NCBI GenBank assembly: GCA_029582265.1
Contig: CM055837.1
Coordinates: 10,119,926-10,183,925 of the forward strand
DNA length: 64,000 nucleotides
From: Zoroaster sp. YZ-2022
Taxonomy: Eukaryota; Echinodermata; Asteroidea; Forcipulatida; Zoroasteridae
Reading direction: 5' to 3'
Below, one piece after another: positions 1 to 13,600 of this stretch. The translations under genes were made by a program, and so were the position numbers. Below the pieces are notes generated by a model. The model made no database searches, was not told the origin of the DNA, and was given only the letters and a program-made list of their open reading frames with translations. Each line of letters begins with the position of its first letter. Position 1 is the first letter of the stretch.

Positions 1-727
1 CAGCTACTAGATACTTTTATTGTTTGGCCTAAGCCCTATTCTATATTTAAAAAGGTGTTGAATTCTGTTTTTTTAAATCATTCCTATCCATAGCTTGCCT
101 TTGAGTCTTTAGCAATGATCAGCAATGCACTGACGTGGTTGGAGGCCGGAGAGCTAGCAGTTTGCAGGTGAGAATTGTTCCTTTCAGGGATGCCAGTTTT
201 CCGGCGTTTTCATATTTTTCCCAAAGAAATCCGGCACTCCGTCTTTTGTTCGGCCGGGGAAAAAAATTCACCTTTGTTGTGTGTGGGACCATGTGTGTTG
301 TGTGTTGTATACATGGTGATCGCAACGTGATCATAAAGATTACGTTTCGCGGCCCTCATTTTCTGAAATTTTTGACTGATTTTACTCAACTTGGTCACCA
401 TAATGGAGGTCGGAAGAGGTGTGGATCTGAAGAAAAAAAATCAATGCTAGTATAAAGAACAGATTCAATTGGCGTTGGCTTGAATCAAAAGACAAGGGAT
501 ATTTTCTTTCCGTGCGCTCTTCCTTTGCGGGAATTTTTTTTTTCCCGGCTCTGGAGCAAAGAGCTACTGGCATCCCTGTCCTTCTGAGTTTGAAAGTGTT
601 GTCTGGATTCCTGGAATGCTTCTGATATCCCATCCTTTAACATGTTGCCCTATCTCCTTTTGGTAGACCAAAAGCGATCATATCAGCTAGCGATCACATC
701 CACATAGGTATGTTACTGTGTAGATTG
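1..727. other. Intronic DNA upstream of the visible MDN1 exons
   Basis: No exon or known repeat is recognised here. The midasin residues that should precede the exon at 1671 are not found between 1 and 1670, so the window begins inside an MDN1 intron. The short open frames have no family resemblance. Confidence 0.5.
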
Positions 728-1235
728 TGGGGTGCCGTGGCCGAGCGGTTTAGTACATCAGACTTGTGTTCTGATGGCCGAGTCGTCAGAATGTGGGTTC
801 GAATCCTGGCCGCGAACGTGGTGCTTGTGTCCCTGAGCAAGAAACTTGACGATCAGAGCATACTGATCGAAACGTTGAGTTGTAACCTCCAGTTCTTTTC
901 AGAACTAATTACTACTCAATTGAGAATTTCACATGGTGTCACCGCAATTAGTCTTACTTATCCTCTTCACCATGCAAAGCTACAAGTTTTACCTATAATG
1001 GCTTCTCTTCACCCAGGAGTATAAATGGGGACCTTTATGAGGGCAGAGATGGTAATTGTGTTTGGTTGCGCTACACATTTGGCAGCATGGGCTGCATACT
1101 CCCCAGGGAGTTGAGATGGTTCTTGGAATGATATAACTGGCCCGACGACAGGGGTAATAATGTTCATGCGCCATGAGTGTCAAACTTGGCGGATACCGGC
1201 GCAATATAAGTGTCCATTATTATTATTTATAATCA
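728..1235 (+). mobile_element. tRNA-derived SINE with L2-like tail, interrupted
   Basis: The head has an A-box-like TGGCCGAGCGG and a B-box GGTTCGAATCC, as in Leu/Ser tRNAs. The body reads CCTTGAGCAAGACAC (here variant), CACCCAGGAGTATAAATGGG and CTCCCCAGGGAGTTGAGATGG. The 3' end has GCGC-ATATAAGTG followed by ATTATTATT. An unrelated segment (about 845-1000, with GATCGAAACGTTGAG) interrupts the body; a reverse-complement relative lies at 12535-12715. Confidence 0.8.
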
Positions 1236-1670
1236 TATAATCTACATAGTTGCGTTATTGAAGTGAACACGTATCAACAGAGAAAAGCATGGTTAACTGT
1301 TCAGTTTGGTTGTAACATTGATAGACAATATATCTAGGGAGGTTAGGTCAGTTTGGCAATATTTGGATCATAGGTGCGACCTGCATGAAAGACAGGGGGG
1401 ATTTGGAAACTTTAATATCTCGTAACATCATTGCCCGAGGACGCCACTCGACGTAGAAGAACATGCATTACGTAAATCTTCTTGCGCATTGTGGTGTTTG
1501 TGAAGAAGTCTGTGATTGTCGGATTCCCTGAACATAAAAAGGTCAAGTCCTCCTTTATTGTTGAATTTATTTATTCTTGTATAAATAAGAAAATATGGCT
1601 GAAACTGCCAATGTACAGTACAAATTTAAAAATTTTAAAAATTGCTTTTTTTATTTGTCAACTCTTGCAG

Positions 1671-4600
1671 TTTTGGCGAGTCGGTCCAGCTTCTGCACCC
1701 GTTCCATGAGCAGTTCACGGACCAGTCTGGTGCCAAGATTCTCCGGCAGTTCACCTTCTCTCAGACCAAGACTAAGATTGGGCAGGTTAGTACTGATCAA
1801 AGAGAGTAGATGTTATAGATGCAGTGATATGTATGCATACGTATTACTCTCGATGCTGAATGACACAAGGCTTACAATTGTTCATAATTTGACCATTTGA
1901 TTATACTTGCTTTTGGCAACAAGTTAAATTTTTAATAAACTAGAAATAATAATAATAAAAATATTTAGCAATTCTGTAACTCACACTGGTCTACAGCTAA
2001 AATGCTTCCGAAACAAATGAAGTCAAACTTGACTAATTACGGGTCACTGAGAATGGAAATGATGCTTAAAATTGTTGATTGGCTCTAGTTTTCAAGATCT
2101 ACATGTACATATGTACACGTATGGGAATAGCGTATGATAATTCATGATTAAAAATCTGCTATGTACACCATATACACCATATACATAGTACGTAAAATGT
2201 AAATATCTTGGAAACAGTAGCCAATCAGCAATTTTAATTGTCATATTTGAATTCAGCACATCAAAATCCATAATAAATAGCACATTTTATCTCCGAAGCA
2301 GACAACTTTTAAAAAAATTGTTGACCAGTGTTATCTTCAAATCTAGGAAATTAAAATTTAATATTTTTCTTGAATTGAATGAACATGAAAAACCAGAATG
2401 CCATTTTACCGTTTTTCTTGATCATTATCTTGATTCAAAGAGAATGTTGTGCAATCCCTTTATAACACACTGTTGCTGTTATCACATGATTTGGGGCAAG
2501 CTTTTGCATAGTGACCTCTAGAATAAAGACGGGTTACTGGTGTGCCATTTAAGGGATCTCATTGGATACGTCATGCTTCGAGGCTCGCTACCAACCAAGG
2601 TCAAAGTTGAATCTCCCTCGAAACTTTGAGGCCAGTAACTCACAAGCCTCAAAGCGTGACGTTAGATCGTCGGGCTAAAAGTAACCTTCAGCTCGGGAAA
2701 AGTCTGGTATTTTTGTGCCATTCACATTCATTGTAAACTGTGTATGGGTGCTGGACTTCTCTAAGGTTACTGTATAAGAACTTTCCCTGAATCACATGGT
2801 ATGGCAACAGTGTTGTCAAGTCTGGGAAAATTCACGTTAAATACGTACACTTTCACTGTCGTAAGTCAGTGAACCAGGCATTACTCAAGTGAAATTCTTA
2901 AACCGGCTAATTGCAGGCCTGGAATTTCAATCTTGTAGGGTAAAGGGGTGATATGGCCGAGCAGTCTAGTGTTCTGATGGCTGACTCGTCAGAATGTGGG
3001 TTTGAATCCTGACCGTGACCCTTGTGTCCTTGAGCAAGACACTTCACTGTACAGAGCTCCTCTTCACCCAGGAGTATAAATGGGTACCTGTCAGGGTGGA
3101 GGTTGATATTGTGGTTGAAAAAGCTTCTGATGTGCTACGGTAGCTCGGGGCTGTATACTCCCCAGGGAGCTGAGAAAGTTTAAGGATTGATATTGGCCCA
3201 ATGACCAGGGATAATAATGTAAAAGCGCCTTGTGTCCTTTGGCACTCTATAAATCCAGTTATTATTATTTTCCATTAGAACATCAGAATGGCTATGGGAA
3301 AAATTTGTAAGGGGCACCAAGGAAATGGAGGCAGTAACCGCCATGGCCACTGTGAAATTCCAGACATGTTATTGTGTATCTTTCTCCTCCAATCAAAGTT
3401 GCTGAACTACGCCACTGCCAGCATGCTTTCTGCCCGTACCCGTCTGCAGACCGGCAGCAGTCATATTGAGACATCTCAGCTACTCCTGGTCGTCTCGGAC
3501 GGGCGGGGCTTGTTCCTTGAGGGGATGGAGAAGGTGAAAGCTGCCGTCAGACGGGCCAGGGATGCCAATGTCTTCCTGGTGTTTGTTGCACTGGATAATC
3601 CTGAAAATAAGGTTGGTTATTTTTGGGAGGAGGGGTGGGGGTGTGTTCAATTTAAAAAGCTGGTATATCATTTTCATTAAACGTCATTACACATGCATAG
3701 GTCAAAATGTCTATGACAAGAAACCATCAAATCGGGTATTTTGAGATATCAGGAGAAAAATTCTTAATTTGATTTTTTTTTTTTGAATAACCCTCCTACT
3801 ACTACAAGGGTCAAAATTTCAAAGTTCATATCTACAGCACTTACTGGTCAAACACTGTCAAACCTAATGTGTAGCAAGTACATCAATCAGTCAAAAACAG
3901 TCGACTGTGGTAAAAGCATTATCATGCAATGTTGAAGGTGGTCAATATGAGTCGACCATTTTCGACTGGTAAAGGCACTTTGGACAAAATGAGGTGACTG
4001 TTTTTAATTGGTACATGTAATGTGGATGGTCGTCAAAATGAGTCAACGTTTTGGACTGATATAAGCACTTTGGTCAAAAGAAATTAATTTATCAGTCAAA
4101 ACAAGTCATTGACTCCTAGCCTAAGTGTCCCTGCATTGATTTATCAGTCAACAACTGTCAGCCTCCAGCACCCTATCATTGTTTGTTCAGTCAAAACAAG
4201 TCAGTGATCCCCAGAAGCTGATAATGATCTTATCAGTCATAGCACAGTGTGTGGCAGTTACCTAAATGGTCAAAACAAGTCACCAGTGCCCATGTGTGCA
4301 CAGTTGATTCAACAGTCAAAAACGGTCAATTGACTGGTTTTGACCACTATAGTAACTGCCCACTAAAGTGCACCTAGAGTAGGAGGGATAATGAACTAAT
4401 ATTATTTTGCAAATCTTATTCATCTGAAAATTAAAAAACATTCTTGATGTTATGTGGAGAAGTACAAAATGTATAACTCTTTTGCCTGGCGGGAAATCAC
4501 CCTGGTACTGTAAAGTACCAGGGTGTGATTTGTCCGGATTTAAAAAATTTAAGCAATAAAGGAAAGCAAAGCAAACGCTCAGAACTGTAGATTTCACCCC

Positions 4601-4897
4601 AATACCCCTGTTTATACAATGCCAAACAAATGGTGACTACCAACATCTGAACTAAATAACTGTTCACTATGTTCCCAACAAACCTACACTCTTGATCTAT
4701 TCTTACAGGATTCCATCTTAGACATCAAGGTGCCGATCTTCGGCGAGGCCGGGGAGCTTCCCCAGATCACCACCTACATGGAGCATTTTCCGTTCCCGTT
4801 TTACATCATCCTGAAGGACATCAACTCCATGCCGGAGATCCTTAGCGACGCCCTGAGACAGTGGTTTGAGCTGGTCACGGCCGGGGACGTTAAGTAG
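1671..4897 (+). CDS. MDN1: Midasin (AAA ATPase of ribosome assembly), last three coding exons
   Basis: Midasin is the giant nuclear AAA+ ATPase that strips assembly factors (Ytm1/Bop1 and Rsa4/NLE1) from pre-60S ribosomes; its C-terminal VWA/MIDAS domain grips their UBL domains. Exons are 1671-1785, 3399-3611 and 4709-4897, each bounded by AG/GT and in compatible phase. The translation includes FGESVQLLHPFHEQF, then LLLVVSDGRGLFLEGMEKV and VFLVFVALDNPENK, then DSILDIKVPIFGEAGELP and LSDALRQWFELVTAGDVK before the stop. These follow the C-terminal VWA end of animal midasins closely, and the stop falls where human MDN1 ends (RQWFELVTA plus a few residues). The acceptor of the middle exon (CAAAG before 3399) is weak but keeps frame. 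Earlier exons, including the AAA ring and the DxSxS MIDAS segment, lie outside the window. The gene converges on DNAJC8, 2.7 kb away. Confidence 0.93.
2944..3270 (+). mobile_element. tRNA-derived SINE copy in MDN1 intron
   Basis: Same family as the copy at 728: ATGGCCGAGCAG head, GGTTTGAATCC B box, CACCCAGGAGTATAAATGGG, CTCCCCAGGGAGCTGAGA, and a TATAAATCCAGTTATTATT tail. It ends shortly before the middle MDN1 exon. Confidence 0.75.
3787..4391. repeat. TTAA-type MITE with CCCTCCTAC ends and GGTCAAAA internal repeats
   Basis: It starts TAACCCTCCTACTACTAC and ends GAGTAGGAGGGATAA, an imperfect inverted repeat. The interior is rich in short TCAGTCAAAA/GGTCAAAA units in both orientations. Related copies lie near 12.0, 19.15, 20.2 and 22.6 kb. 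The TTAA target with CCC termini resembles piggyBac-type non-autonomous elements; that assignment is inferred. Confidence 0.65.
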
Positions 4898-5036
4898 AGC
4901 GACAGGGCGGACGAAATCAGGGAGAAGGTGTGTGTGTTCCGAGGCTTATTCCATCGAGAGGTTATGCAGCCAAATTTATTCATACACAACATGCTTACTA
5001 CAGTCACTGTTTGTTTAGAATCAGGTGGGAAATCGA

Positions 5037-5268
5037 CCATCAACTCCATGCCGGAGATCCTTAGCGACGCCCCTGAAACAGTGGTTTGAGCTGGTCACGG
5101 CCGGGGACGTTAAGTAGAGCATCAGTTTGAAGGTGTGTGTTCCGAGGCTTATTCCATAGAGATGTTTATGCAGCCAAATTTATTCATACACAACATTTTT
5201 CCATTTTATTAACCGTAAGCAATATGCTTACTCCAGTCACTGTTTGTTTAGAATCAGGTGGGAAATCG
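5037..5268 (+). pseudogene. Tandem partial duplicate of the last MDN1 exon
   Basis: Bases 5037-5120 repeat 4818-4900, the end of the terminal MDN1 exon including its stop, almost exactly. An extra C (GCCCCTGAAACAG versus GCCCTGAGACAG) shifts the frame. The following 3' flank (to 5268, ending GGTGGGAAATCGA) is duplicated too. The duplicate lacks the exon's start and acceptor, so it is non-functional sequence in the MDN1 3' UTR or flank. Confidence 0.85.
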
Positions 5269-5280
5269 ATTTTTGTCAAT

Positions 5281-5528
5281 TTGAGAAGAAAGTCTCCGGT
5301 TTCGTCTGCATTTTTGCTATGAAACGATGTCGAATTGCTGGATCGATTGGAATTCTGCCGTGCTGTGCTTTAAACAACTTTTTCACATATAGCGGTATGA
5401 ACGTCTGCCCAATTTGTGAGGCCTCTCTTAGCCACCTAACTTTGTATATGGGAAATTTGGTCCCCCGTATTTCCCTGTTGACAAAAAAAAAAAAACTGGC
5501 CAGAAACCAGAGACTCTTTTTTTTGCCT
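5281..5528 (+). mobile_element. TIR element, CCAGAAACCAGAGA family, copy 1
   Basis: It contains GCTATGAAACGATGTC, ATTCTGCCGTGCTGTGC, TTTGTGAGGCCTCTCTTAGC and GGGAAATTTGGTCCCC, then a poly-A-like run and CCAGAAACCAGAGAC near the end. The same order occurs at 8241, 32561, 35891 (inverted) and 63271 (inverted). No coding capacity is seen. Confidence 0.6.
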
Positions 5529-6680
5529 TATTCATGAATTCTCTGTGAAATTAATTTGCTATAAAGTAATAGGTAATCAGTTATCTAATGGCTTCTTAAT
5601 TTTTTCAGCAAAAATTTGAGTTTTTAAATACAAGATTACCAATTGGGTGTTTTGGTGACACAAACATTTTATTTGGACATGCTTTCATTATAAAGAAGCA
5701 CGCCTGTTGAGTGCAACAAGATCTATCAGCTAGAACAAAAGATCTTTTATTCTATGGTCACTTCAACGAGATCCAACATTCTGTTGCATTCAGTATGGTT
5801 AGGGTTGGATACAAAGGGGGAATACTCAATTATTTTTAACAAAACTTTAAACACAGCATGATTTCATTTTTGTATAATATATATAAAAACCTTTTAATAA
5901 CATGAACCATTTCTGATTTACTTAAAATAATAACTCAAGTACTTGTATTATGTAATATATGTACCAAGAAACATTAAAGGAGCATGTCTTTATTTTTGAA
6001 TCACAAATAAATAGAGAAATTGAATTAAACTTGGAGACTTGATCGAAAAAAAATTTGTTGAGCAGTTAACTTGTTTAATTTTTGGAAGGAAGTGTATCTG
6101 AGGGTTTGTATCTCTCAAGTGACTTACCATGCAAGAACATCAAACATCCGGTCAGTTGCTGCACAGAAAATGTCTTTTGTGACATGAATAACGACAAGCG
6201 CCACGGTTCGAATTTCAACATCATTTTATTGAAAGAAAATCCAGATTTAACGTTGAAGAAATCCTCCGGTTTGTCATTTCATATACGTCACCGTAGTACA
6301 CGAAGGTGAAAGTTCCAACCTGGGCTGTAACATTTTCATGAAATTAAAGGCACACAAGGCAGTCGTTTGGTGGGATATACATAAAGATGTCTGTAAATTA
6401 TCGGTTCGCTCTGCAGAATTACCTTGAGCAAGATTGTGATTCTGATATTACTTTTCAGGCAAGGGGGCGGGGTAAATTTACTAATATATTACTTTAATTA
6501 CCAAAGGACATAAAAAAAAATTGAGGCCAGTTTGGGACAATTTTTTTGAAATTGTCAATGCACCTCTGGGACATTAACTAACCCTAACCTTGCTAAAGTG
6601 AAGGATTTTGGCATACTTGCCTTTCCATGGTACATGTACATCCATGTTTGTTGTAGTGATTGCAAGGAGGGTCCCTGGCC

Positions 6681-6909
6681 ATAATAATGTGGACTTATCC
6701 ACCAAAGAACATATTATTACCCCTGCTCATATAGGGCTAATCAAACACAACAACCAACTCTGCCCTCACAGGTACCCATTTACCCCTGGGTGGAGAGAAG
6801 CAATTATGGTAAAGTGTCTTGTTCAAGGACACAAGCACCATGGTCGCGGCTGGGATTGAAACCCACATTCTGACGACTCAGCCATCAGAACACAAATCCG
6901 ATGCATTCC
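6681..6909 (-). mobile_element. tRNA-derived SINE, internally deleted copy
   Basis: On the plus strand it reads ATAATGTGGACTTATCC, ATTATTACCCCTGCTCAT, CAACCAACTCTGCCCTCACA, TACCCATTTACCCCTGGGTG, then the reverse complement of the B box and head (CCATCAGAACACAAATCCGA). The 3' part lacks about 100 bp relative to full copies. Confidence 0.7.
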
Positions 6910-7625
6910 ATACATGTGTATGCACACATGGGGGGTCATATTTGTGTACCTTTCTCACATTATTTGCTACACGTCTCAAAAATTTATTTTGGCCAACACT
7001 TTAAGTGGTATAACTTCTTTGCCTTGATAGATCTACACATTTCATACAAAAACAAACTAAATCAATTATTACTAAAACACATTTTGCTATTAAATAAACA
7101 TCATGTATAGAGACAGATGCTTCCTGTCGGTTTTGCTTGCCACAGAATGAACAACAAAGTTTTAATGTTGCTTTCGTGAGCCTTAAAATATAACATAGTA
7201 ATGTGACCACACACATAAGCACAATCATCATTGTTGCACCTGAACTGACTGTCGGGTCGGGTGTGCCAATGATGATTACGCGCAAGCGTCGTTTCACATC
7301 AGGTCCAAACATTGGTTTATGTATCAAAGTGATCATAAAGCTCACGTAAAGTAAATAAAAATCATGGCTTTTCCTGCAGTTTTCAATATATGCCACTGCA
7401 TATTTTCTCGAACAAAGAGAAAAATCTTTCAGTGCGTTGATACAGCATTTTTTTTTACGTAAACGGATCAGAAAGCAAAGATCCCCAGCCAACATTACAT
7501 ATCTTCCTTTACTCAAATAGTACAACACTTGAGACGGGCAGTGGCTACATCTCAATATTCCCCCATTTTTTTTCCTCCTTTTTTTAAAGTTAATATTTAC
7601 AGTTGTTGTCTCGGTTCTGTCGCTA

Positions 7626-10600
7626 TCATCTTTGCTCTAGCTTGGGCTTCGGTGGTTTGAAGGCCATCCTGTTTTTCGTCTTCTTCTTCTTGCCTCCCTG
7701 TTTGAAATCTCTCCAGCTCTCCACGCGGTCATTTCGGCTTTTCTGTATTGACGAAGAAGGAAATACTTGTTTCTTGTTGTGTTATGTTTTTATGTGCAAG
7801 CAGAGATCATTTTTGAAAAGCAATTTTCCATCTTAAGTGTGATTTGCATATTAAAACCCTCCTACAATCAGTGCAATTTTTGAAACAACCCATTCAGGCC
7901 ATTAGCCTCCTATGGTTACCCTGTCACACCAGTGAGATTGCAGGCCATACTATTATGTTCAAACATTTACAGTGGCCTTGGGTGGCTGGCACAGTTGATT
8001 TTGTAAAATTACTTGGAAAGGACAGCAGGCTTGTACTGAAGGTTGCTCAAAAACAGCATTTTGTGGATCGGAGTGGCCTCCATGTGTAGGAGGGTTAAAA
8101 GAAAGATTACGTTTACATGTAACACCATGTATAATAATCTCTTCTTAGAAGAAGTGTGTTTCTGTAAAGAACTATCACGATGTGATACTCTAAGCGCTTT
8201 ACATCATTACCTCTGATTATTTGGCCAATATCAATTCTTAAGGCCAAAAAAATAAATAAAAACGTCTCTGGTTTCTGGTCTCCACGCGCGTCGGCATTTT
8301 TAATTTTCTTTTTGCTATGAAACAATGTCCAATTGCTGGATCGATGCCGTGCTGTACTTTAAACGACTTTTTTCACATAGGGGTATGAACGTTTGCCCGA
8401 TTTGTGAGGCCTCTCTTAGCCACCGTACTTTGTGTATGGGAAATTTGGTCCCCACGTATTTCCCTGTTGGCGAAAAAAAAAAAAAGCACTGCACCGATTG
8501 GCTACAATAGCGCTTTGGAAACTTATTCAAACACAATGTCGACCCTACTACTCTCACAGTAAGTGTTCTTGCTCAAGGACACAAGTACCATGGTCGTGAC
8601 CAGGATTATAACCCATGTTCAGAACACAAGTCTGATGTGCAACACTACTCGGCCATGGCAGCTCCAGTTGGAACATGTGGTCGCACCCCTAACACCTACC
8701 TCCCATTCCTTCTCCCATTCCTTCTGCTTCTTGACTTTCTCCTCCTGAACAATCTCCTCCTCCCGCTCTCTTTTCCTCAGCACGGCGTCCCGCTCTGCCA
8801 ACTCTCTCCGTCTGATCTCGTAGTCGGCGAACAGCTTCACCGTCGTCTTGTATAGTGTTTCTTTGAACTGAAATGACACCAAACACAATTTTTTATTTCT
8901 TTTAACTCTTATGGTCAATGGGGACTTCGATAGTCTTCTCTCACAGGTTACCCATTTATACTGTTGGGTAGCGAGTAGAAATTATGGTAAAGTGTCTTGC
9001 TCAAGGACAGACACACAAGGGTCGCGGCCAGGATTCTTTGAACTGAAATGACACCAAGCAAGTTTGAAACTTTTCATTGCCATCGGGGACTTGAATAATC
9101 TACCCTCGCAGAACCCAGTCATACTCCTGGTTTGAGAGAAGCAATTATGGTCAAGTGTCTTGCTAAAGCACCAGGGTCGCGGCCAGGATTCAAACCCACT
9201 TGGCCTGTGTATAATGTCTGCAGTCGTCTACAACCTGCTGTAATCCGTACCATGGCATTGTACTCCAAATGCGCACATGGACAACGAGCAGAAATTATGG
9301 TAAAGTGTCTTGCTCGCGGCCAGGATTCGAACCCACATTATGACAACCCGGCCATCAGAACGCAAATCTGATGCACTAAACCTATATATGTGTATATCGT
9401 CTGCAGTCTCCCCATACTAAATTGCATCAGTAGTCTATTACCAACCTGCTGTAATCCATACCACGGCAATGGATAACAAGCTTGGTTATGAGTTTCGCTA
9501 CCCTACCCGGCCGTAGTGCATCACGGGATTAGGCGAAGCTAGTTCCTAGATGCAGAGGAACAATTCTGTGTGGCGAATGCACTTAACGCTAAGGTGAGTG
9601 CGCAAGATCCAGATGTTACACGCCGTCTCCCAGACTGCACTGCTTCCTGTTGAGACCTTGCACGTCTGTCTGTGCAACAATACGTCATCACTGGCCCTCA
9701 TCCATTGTTCTTGGAGTACGATACCATGGACTAGGAATAGTACACGAGTGGCACGCTTCATATAGATAATAGTCTTCTGCTGTAATACCGTTACTGTGTA
9801 CAAGATGGAATCACTCACCTTCTCTGGATCATCTTCGTCGATCTCCGTTGACAGACCTTCCTTCTTCCTCTTTTTCCTCTTCTCCTGAAGCTAAAAAACA
9901 GACGAATCGAAAGGATAAATTGATGTTAACCACGACCTAGCACAAGATGTTTATTACCTACACACAGTGTGCCAGCCTTCTACAAACTTAAATATTCCTG
10001 AAGTTTCTCTTGTTTTATTCGAGGCGCAATAAATGTGGACTTACTGTAATAATTTCCCTCTCTGTTTATTAAAAAAAAAAACGACTTGTAGCATCCCCAT
10101 TCTTCACACGTGATACTGGCACACAGGCAAGTCAACTCAAAACAAACTAGCTACATCAAACAAAAGCCGGAAAGGCTTTATCCGAGGTTTCTTCCATTTG
10201 TGTGGTTTAAATGTTAATTTTAAAAAGTCGTTTACGGGTAATTTGAACCGAACAATCAAACCGGGTAATGACAGTTTCGGTCGGGTATCCGGTTACACAG
10301 ATACCCGGCACAGCTTTACTAAAAACCCAGTCCACAGAATAGTACTATAAATGTTAACCATCGTTCTTTGAAATATAGGCCTACCCCAAAGGTCAATGCA
10401 ACAAGGTCGTATCTTTTTTTTTACAAAGTTCCAGGATGAACACACAAAACCTATGGAAGAAGATACGATGTTGTTGCACTCTTGTATTGATGTGACAAAC
10501 AGTTCTCTTCTGCTACAATGATAGCCAACCATGCATATATTTGTGCCTTTTGAAACCGAAGTTGGAGTGTGATCAAACTTGATTTAAATGAAGAATTTTA

Positions 10601-13600
10601 GGCTCTTGATCGAGACGTTTCGGAAATTTTAATCAAAAATGGATGGCTCATCCGTGGCTGGTGGGGCTATCAACAGGGTATCAAAATCCCAAATCTTAAC
10701 ATCCATGGCGCGGCGATCGCCATGCTTCAGTGTTGTTCCGCTTTTTGACTGTTGCGGTGTGCCCGTACGAATTAAAAACAAACCCGTCTCAGATGAAATT
10801 TTTTTAAATTGGAGTTACATTTGTTCAAGTTATCACACTATAATACCCTTGCACTCGTCAGTTTTTAAAATAACAGTTATTTCTGCGCTACTATGACCCT
10901 ACTGTAAAATGTCTTTATATTCACTGAAAACCGTATGGCTGGAACCTTCATTAACCCTAACTCCCTAAGCATTGTTACTGAACAATAAAAATCCTTCAAA
11001 ATCCTCCAACTGCCTTTGTTGTCTAGGGAGTTAGGGTTAAAGTTCAACACGGAAAGTCAACGTTAGTATGTGTACACATAGTCGTTCGATATTTACGTGT
11101 GACGTCATTACTTCGGGTTTCACAGAAGCAAGCTCCGCGCTGTAAACCAGCTATATGTGTATATTTTCGTTAAGGGGCGATATTACAACCTCGTGCCAAT
11201 GGTGATCGCTACCGCACTAAACGTATTTTGCGTCCTAATTAAGATCCATATGTCATCTTCTGGGGGACGATATACAATACTTCATGTAGCTGCAACAGCG
11301 TGCGACATTATTAATTTTATTAGAATCTTTTTATAAAATCTTTTTATTTTATTAAAACAGTTTGTTTCAGCAAGGTACAACAAAATGTATGTATGTGCTA
11401 ACACCATTATTGGCGAAAAGATGCACCACCATAAGGTTTTATTGTCTTGCCGTAATGCCGTAAGTTGCTAGTAAAAATCGGGAGGGTTGGCATCTTTGCC
11501 CCAGGGACCAGTTTGAGGGACCAGTTTTCATCTCACCATATAGAGCATTTTCTCTAGATATTGATGGAAAAGAAAAATCCTGAAATTTTGTTGGGAACAT
11601 TGTTAATTTTCACGATAAATTTGGGAGGTCACTTTTGAAAGTTGGGTTCCAAGTTTAGGGTTTTGCCAGAGCCAGTCACATATTCCCCCAACTGAGAGTG
11701 CCCTCTTGTGGTTGAATATAATAAGTTTTTACCAGGAAATCGTTCTTCTCTTTGGCTTCTGAGATGATAAGTAGCATGCTTTTTCTCTTCTCCTCGTCTT
11801 CAATGGTCTTCATGGCGTTACTCAAAACTACAAGGAAACAAGAATGATAACGGATGGTTTGAGCTCAAGAGAAGATTCAAACGAGCGTACCAATTCGTAC
11901 ACACTGCCTGATGTGAAATTTCCCCCGGTTAAGACTTCACACGAAGGCGAATGCGAAGCGAAGGTTCGCAAAAGTTGAACACATTTCAACTGTTCAAACC
12001 TTACGTGTAGTAAGTACATGTACAGGTCAAAATGAGTCAACTGTTTTTGACTGGTAAAAGCATTGTCTGGTATTGTTCAGGGTGGTCAAAATGACAGTCA
12101 AAACCAGTTAAAAATGCCCATGTGTGCACATTTGGGTCAACGGTCATAAGGCTTTGACCTCTATCGCTACTTCCCACTAAAGTACAGCTATAGTAGGAGG
12201 GTCAAAGAGGATATACATGTAAGGTTTGGTTACAGACAAACTTGTTGTCCGACAAGATTTTTTGGTTGTCCTGGGACGTTGGACAACCCATTTCGCAGGC
12301 CCTGATGTACAAGTCTGCAGGCAACTCATCTTGGAATCAAACCCAGGGCCTCGTACTGATATAGCCATTAGTACTAAAGCAAATGTTCTTAGGTTCAGTT
12401 CCACAACCGATTTGCCTGTGGGTCGTTTCCCGCACCTACTTACTTTCAAAAGCTTTTTGGGCTCGCTCCTTGTCGTTGACATTTTTGTCCGGATGTACAA
12501 GAATAGACAGCTGGAATAGCATAAAAGAAACGAAAAGTTAAAGAGGCTGTAAGATTTGTAGCTTTGCGTGGTGAAAAGGATAAGTAAAGCCTGTTTTGCG
12601 GTGACTCTTTTGAGTAGTAATTGGTGAGTCGAGAACTGGTTGGTTGCAACTCGACGTTTCGATCAGTATGCTCTGATCGTCTTCACGAGAAGAGACTGGT
12701 TTGTAAGAACTCATTGTCATGACACGGGGCACAGTTGTACATCTTTGTTATAACCCATTCGGGGGAGGGGGAAGAAGGTCCACTTCAAATTATTTTTCTG
12801 AAGTCCCGTGAATTATGCATGCATGTGCTTTACTCATCACACATACTTAATGATTTTTGTTTTCCCTCATTCCAACAACTTTGCTCTGGGTACAATCATG
12901 TCTGCAGACCCCGACCAAATCAGTGGTGAATATGGGAAGGAGATATGTGACGGGTACTGAGCAATTATACTTTTTTTTCAATTTATTGGACCAATATTTG
13001 AAGAAATACAACAAATCTTATTCAACGGGCAATATCGTCACAATCAGAGCAGACTTTTGACAGGGTACAGAATCGATGCCTAATTTAAGATTAACACAGT
13101 GACTGAAAATTAACGGCTCTTATATGTGGGATATTATGGTAGTCATTCAGTTAATCTAAAACTAGCATATTCGATTCCATGCCCTGTTGATTGTGACGAC
13201 ACTGCCCGTTTAAGTTGATAGGGCGAGGACGATTTTTCATTTTGACAAGTTATCTTACCCGTCGGTATTTCTTTTTGATTTCATCTGGAGGCATATCAGG
13301 TGGAATTTGTATAACCTGTACAAAATACAAATCTGAATCTATAAAAAATTTCATAATTTTCTCAATTACTTTAACATTTTCAAGTAAATTGCAACAAACA
13401 CAATATTTTGATATTTTGACTTTTTCTACTATGTCGGTTTATGTTACTTTTGAAATTAAGTTACTTTTGAAATTAAGTCACTTTTCAATGGCGACTGTGT
13501 TTCAACGAGCGTTCTCTAGTCATCGTCATTATTTTGCCTAATAGTCCAAGACACAGACTTAAAGTGTGAGTCATTGAACATGGTGACTAGGGTCCGAGTC

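Larger units (their letters stand above)
4898..7625. other. Convergent intergenic region between MDN1 and DNAJC8
   Basis: It holds the MDN1 3' flank with a partial duplicate of its last exon, a TIR-element copy at 5281-5528, a SINE fragment at 6681-6909, and the presumed DNAJC8 3' UTR. A long minus-strand open frame at 7001-7555 has no recognisable family. Confidence 0.6.

Noticed and set aside
728..800. Functional tRNA-Leu or tRNA-Ser gene
   Set aside because: The box A and box B are present but the stems do not form a full cloverleaf, and many copies share a non-tRNA body and an L2-like tail.
831..880. CTGATCGAAAC motif in the dispersed repeat as a hammerhead core
   Set aside because: It lacks the CUGANGA core and stem II; only a simple hairpin is present.
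7001..7550. Minus-strand open frame of about 180 codons just after the DNAJC8 stop
   Set aside because: No family resemblance, no good start context, and it lies where the DNAJC8 3' UTR is expected. A chance frame is most likely.
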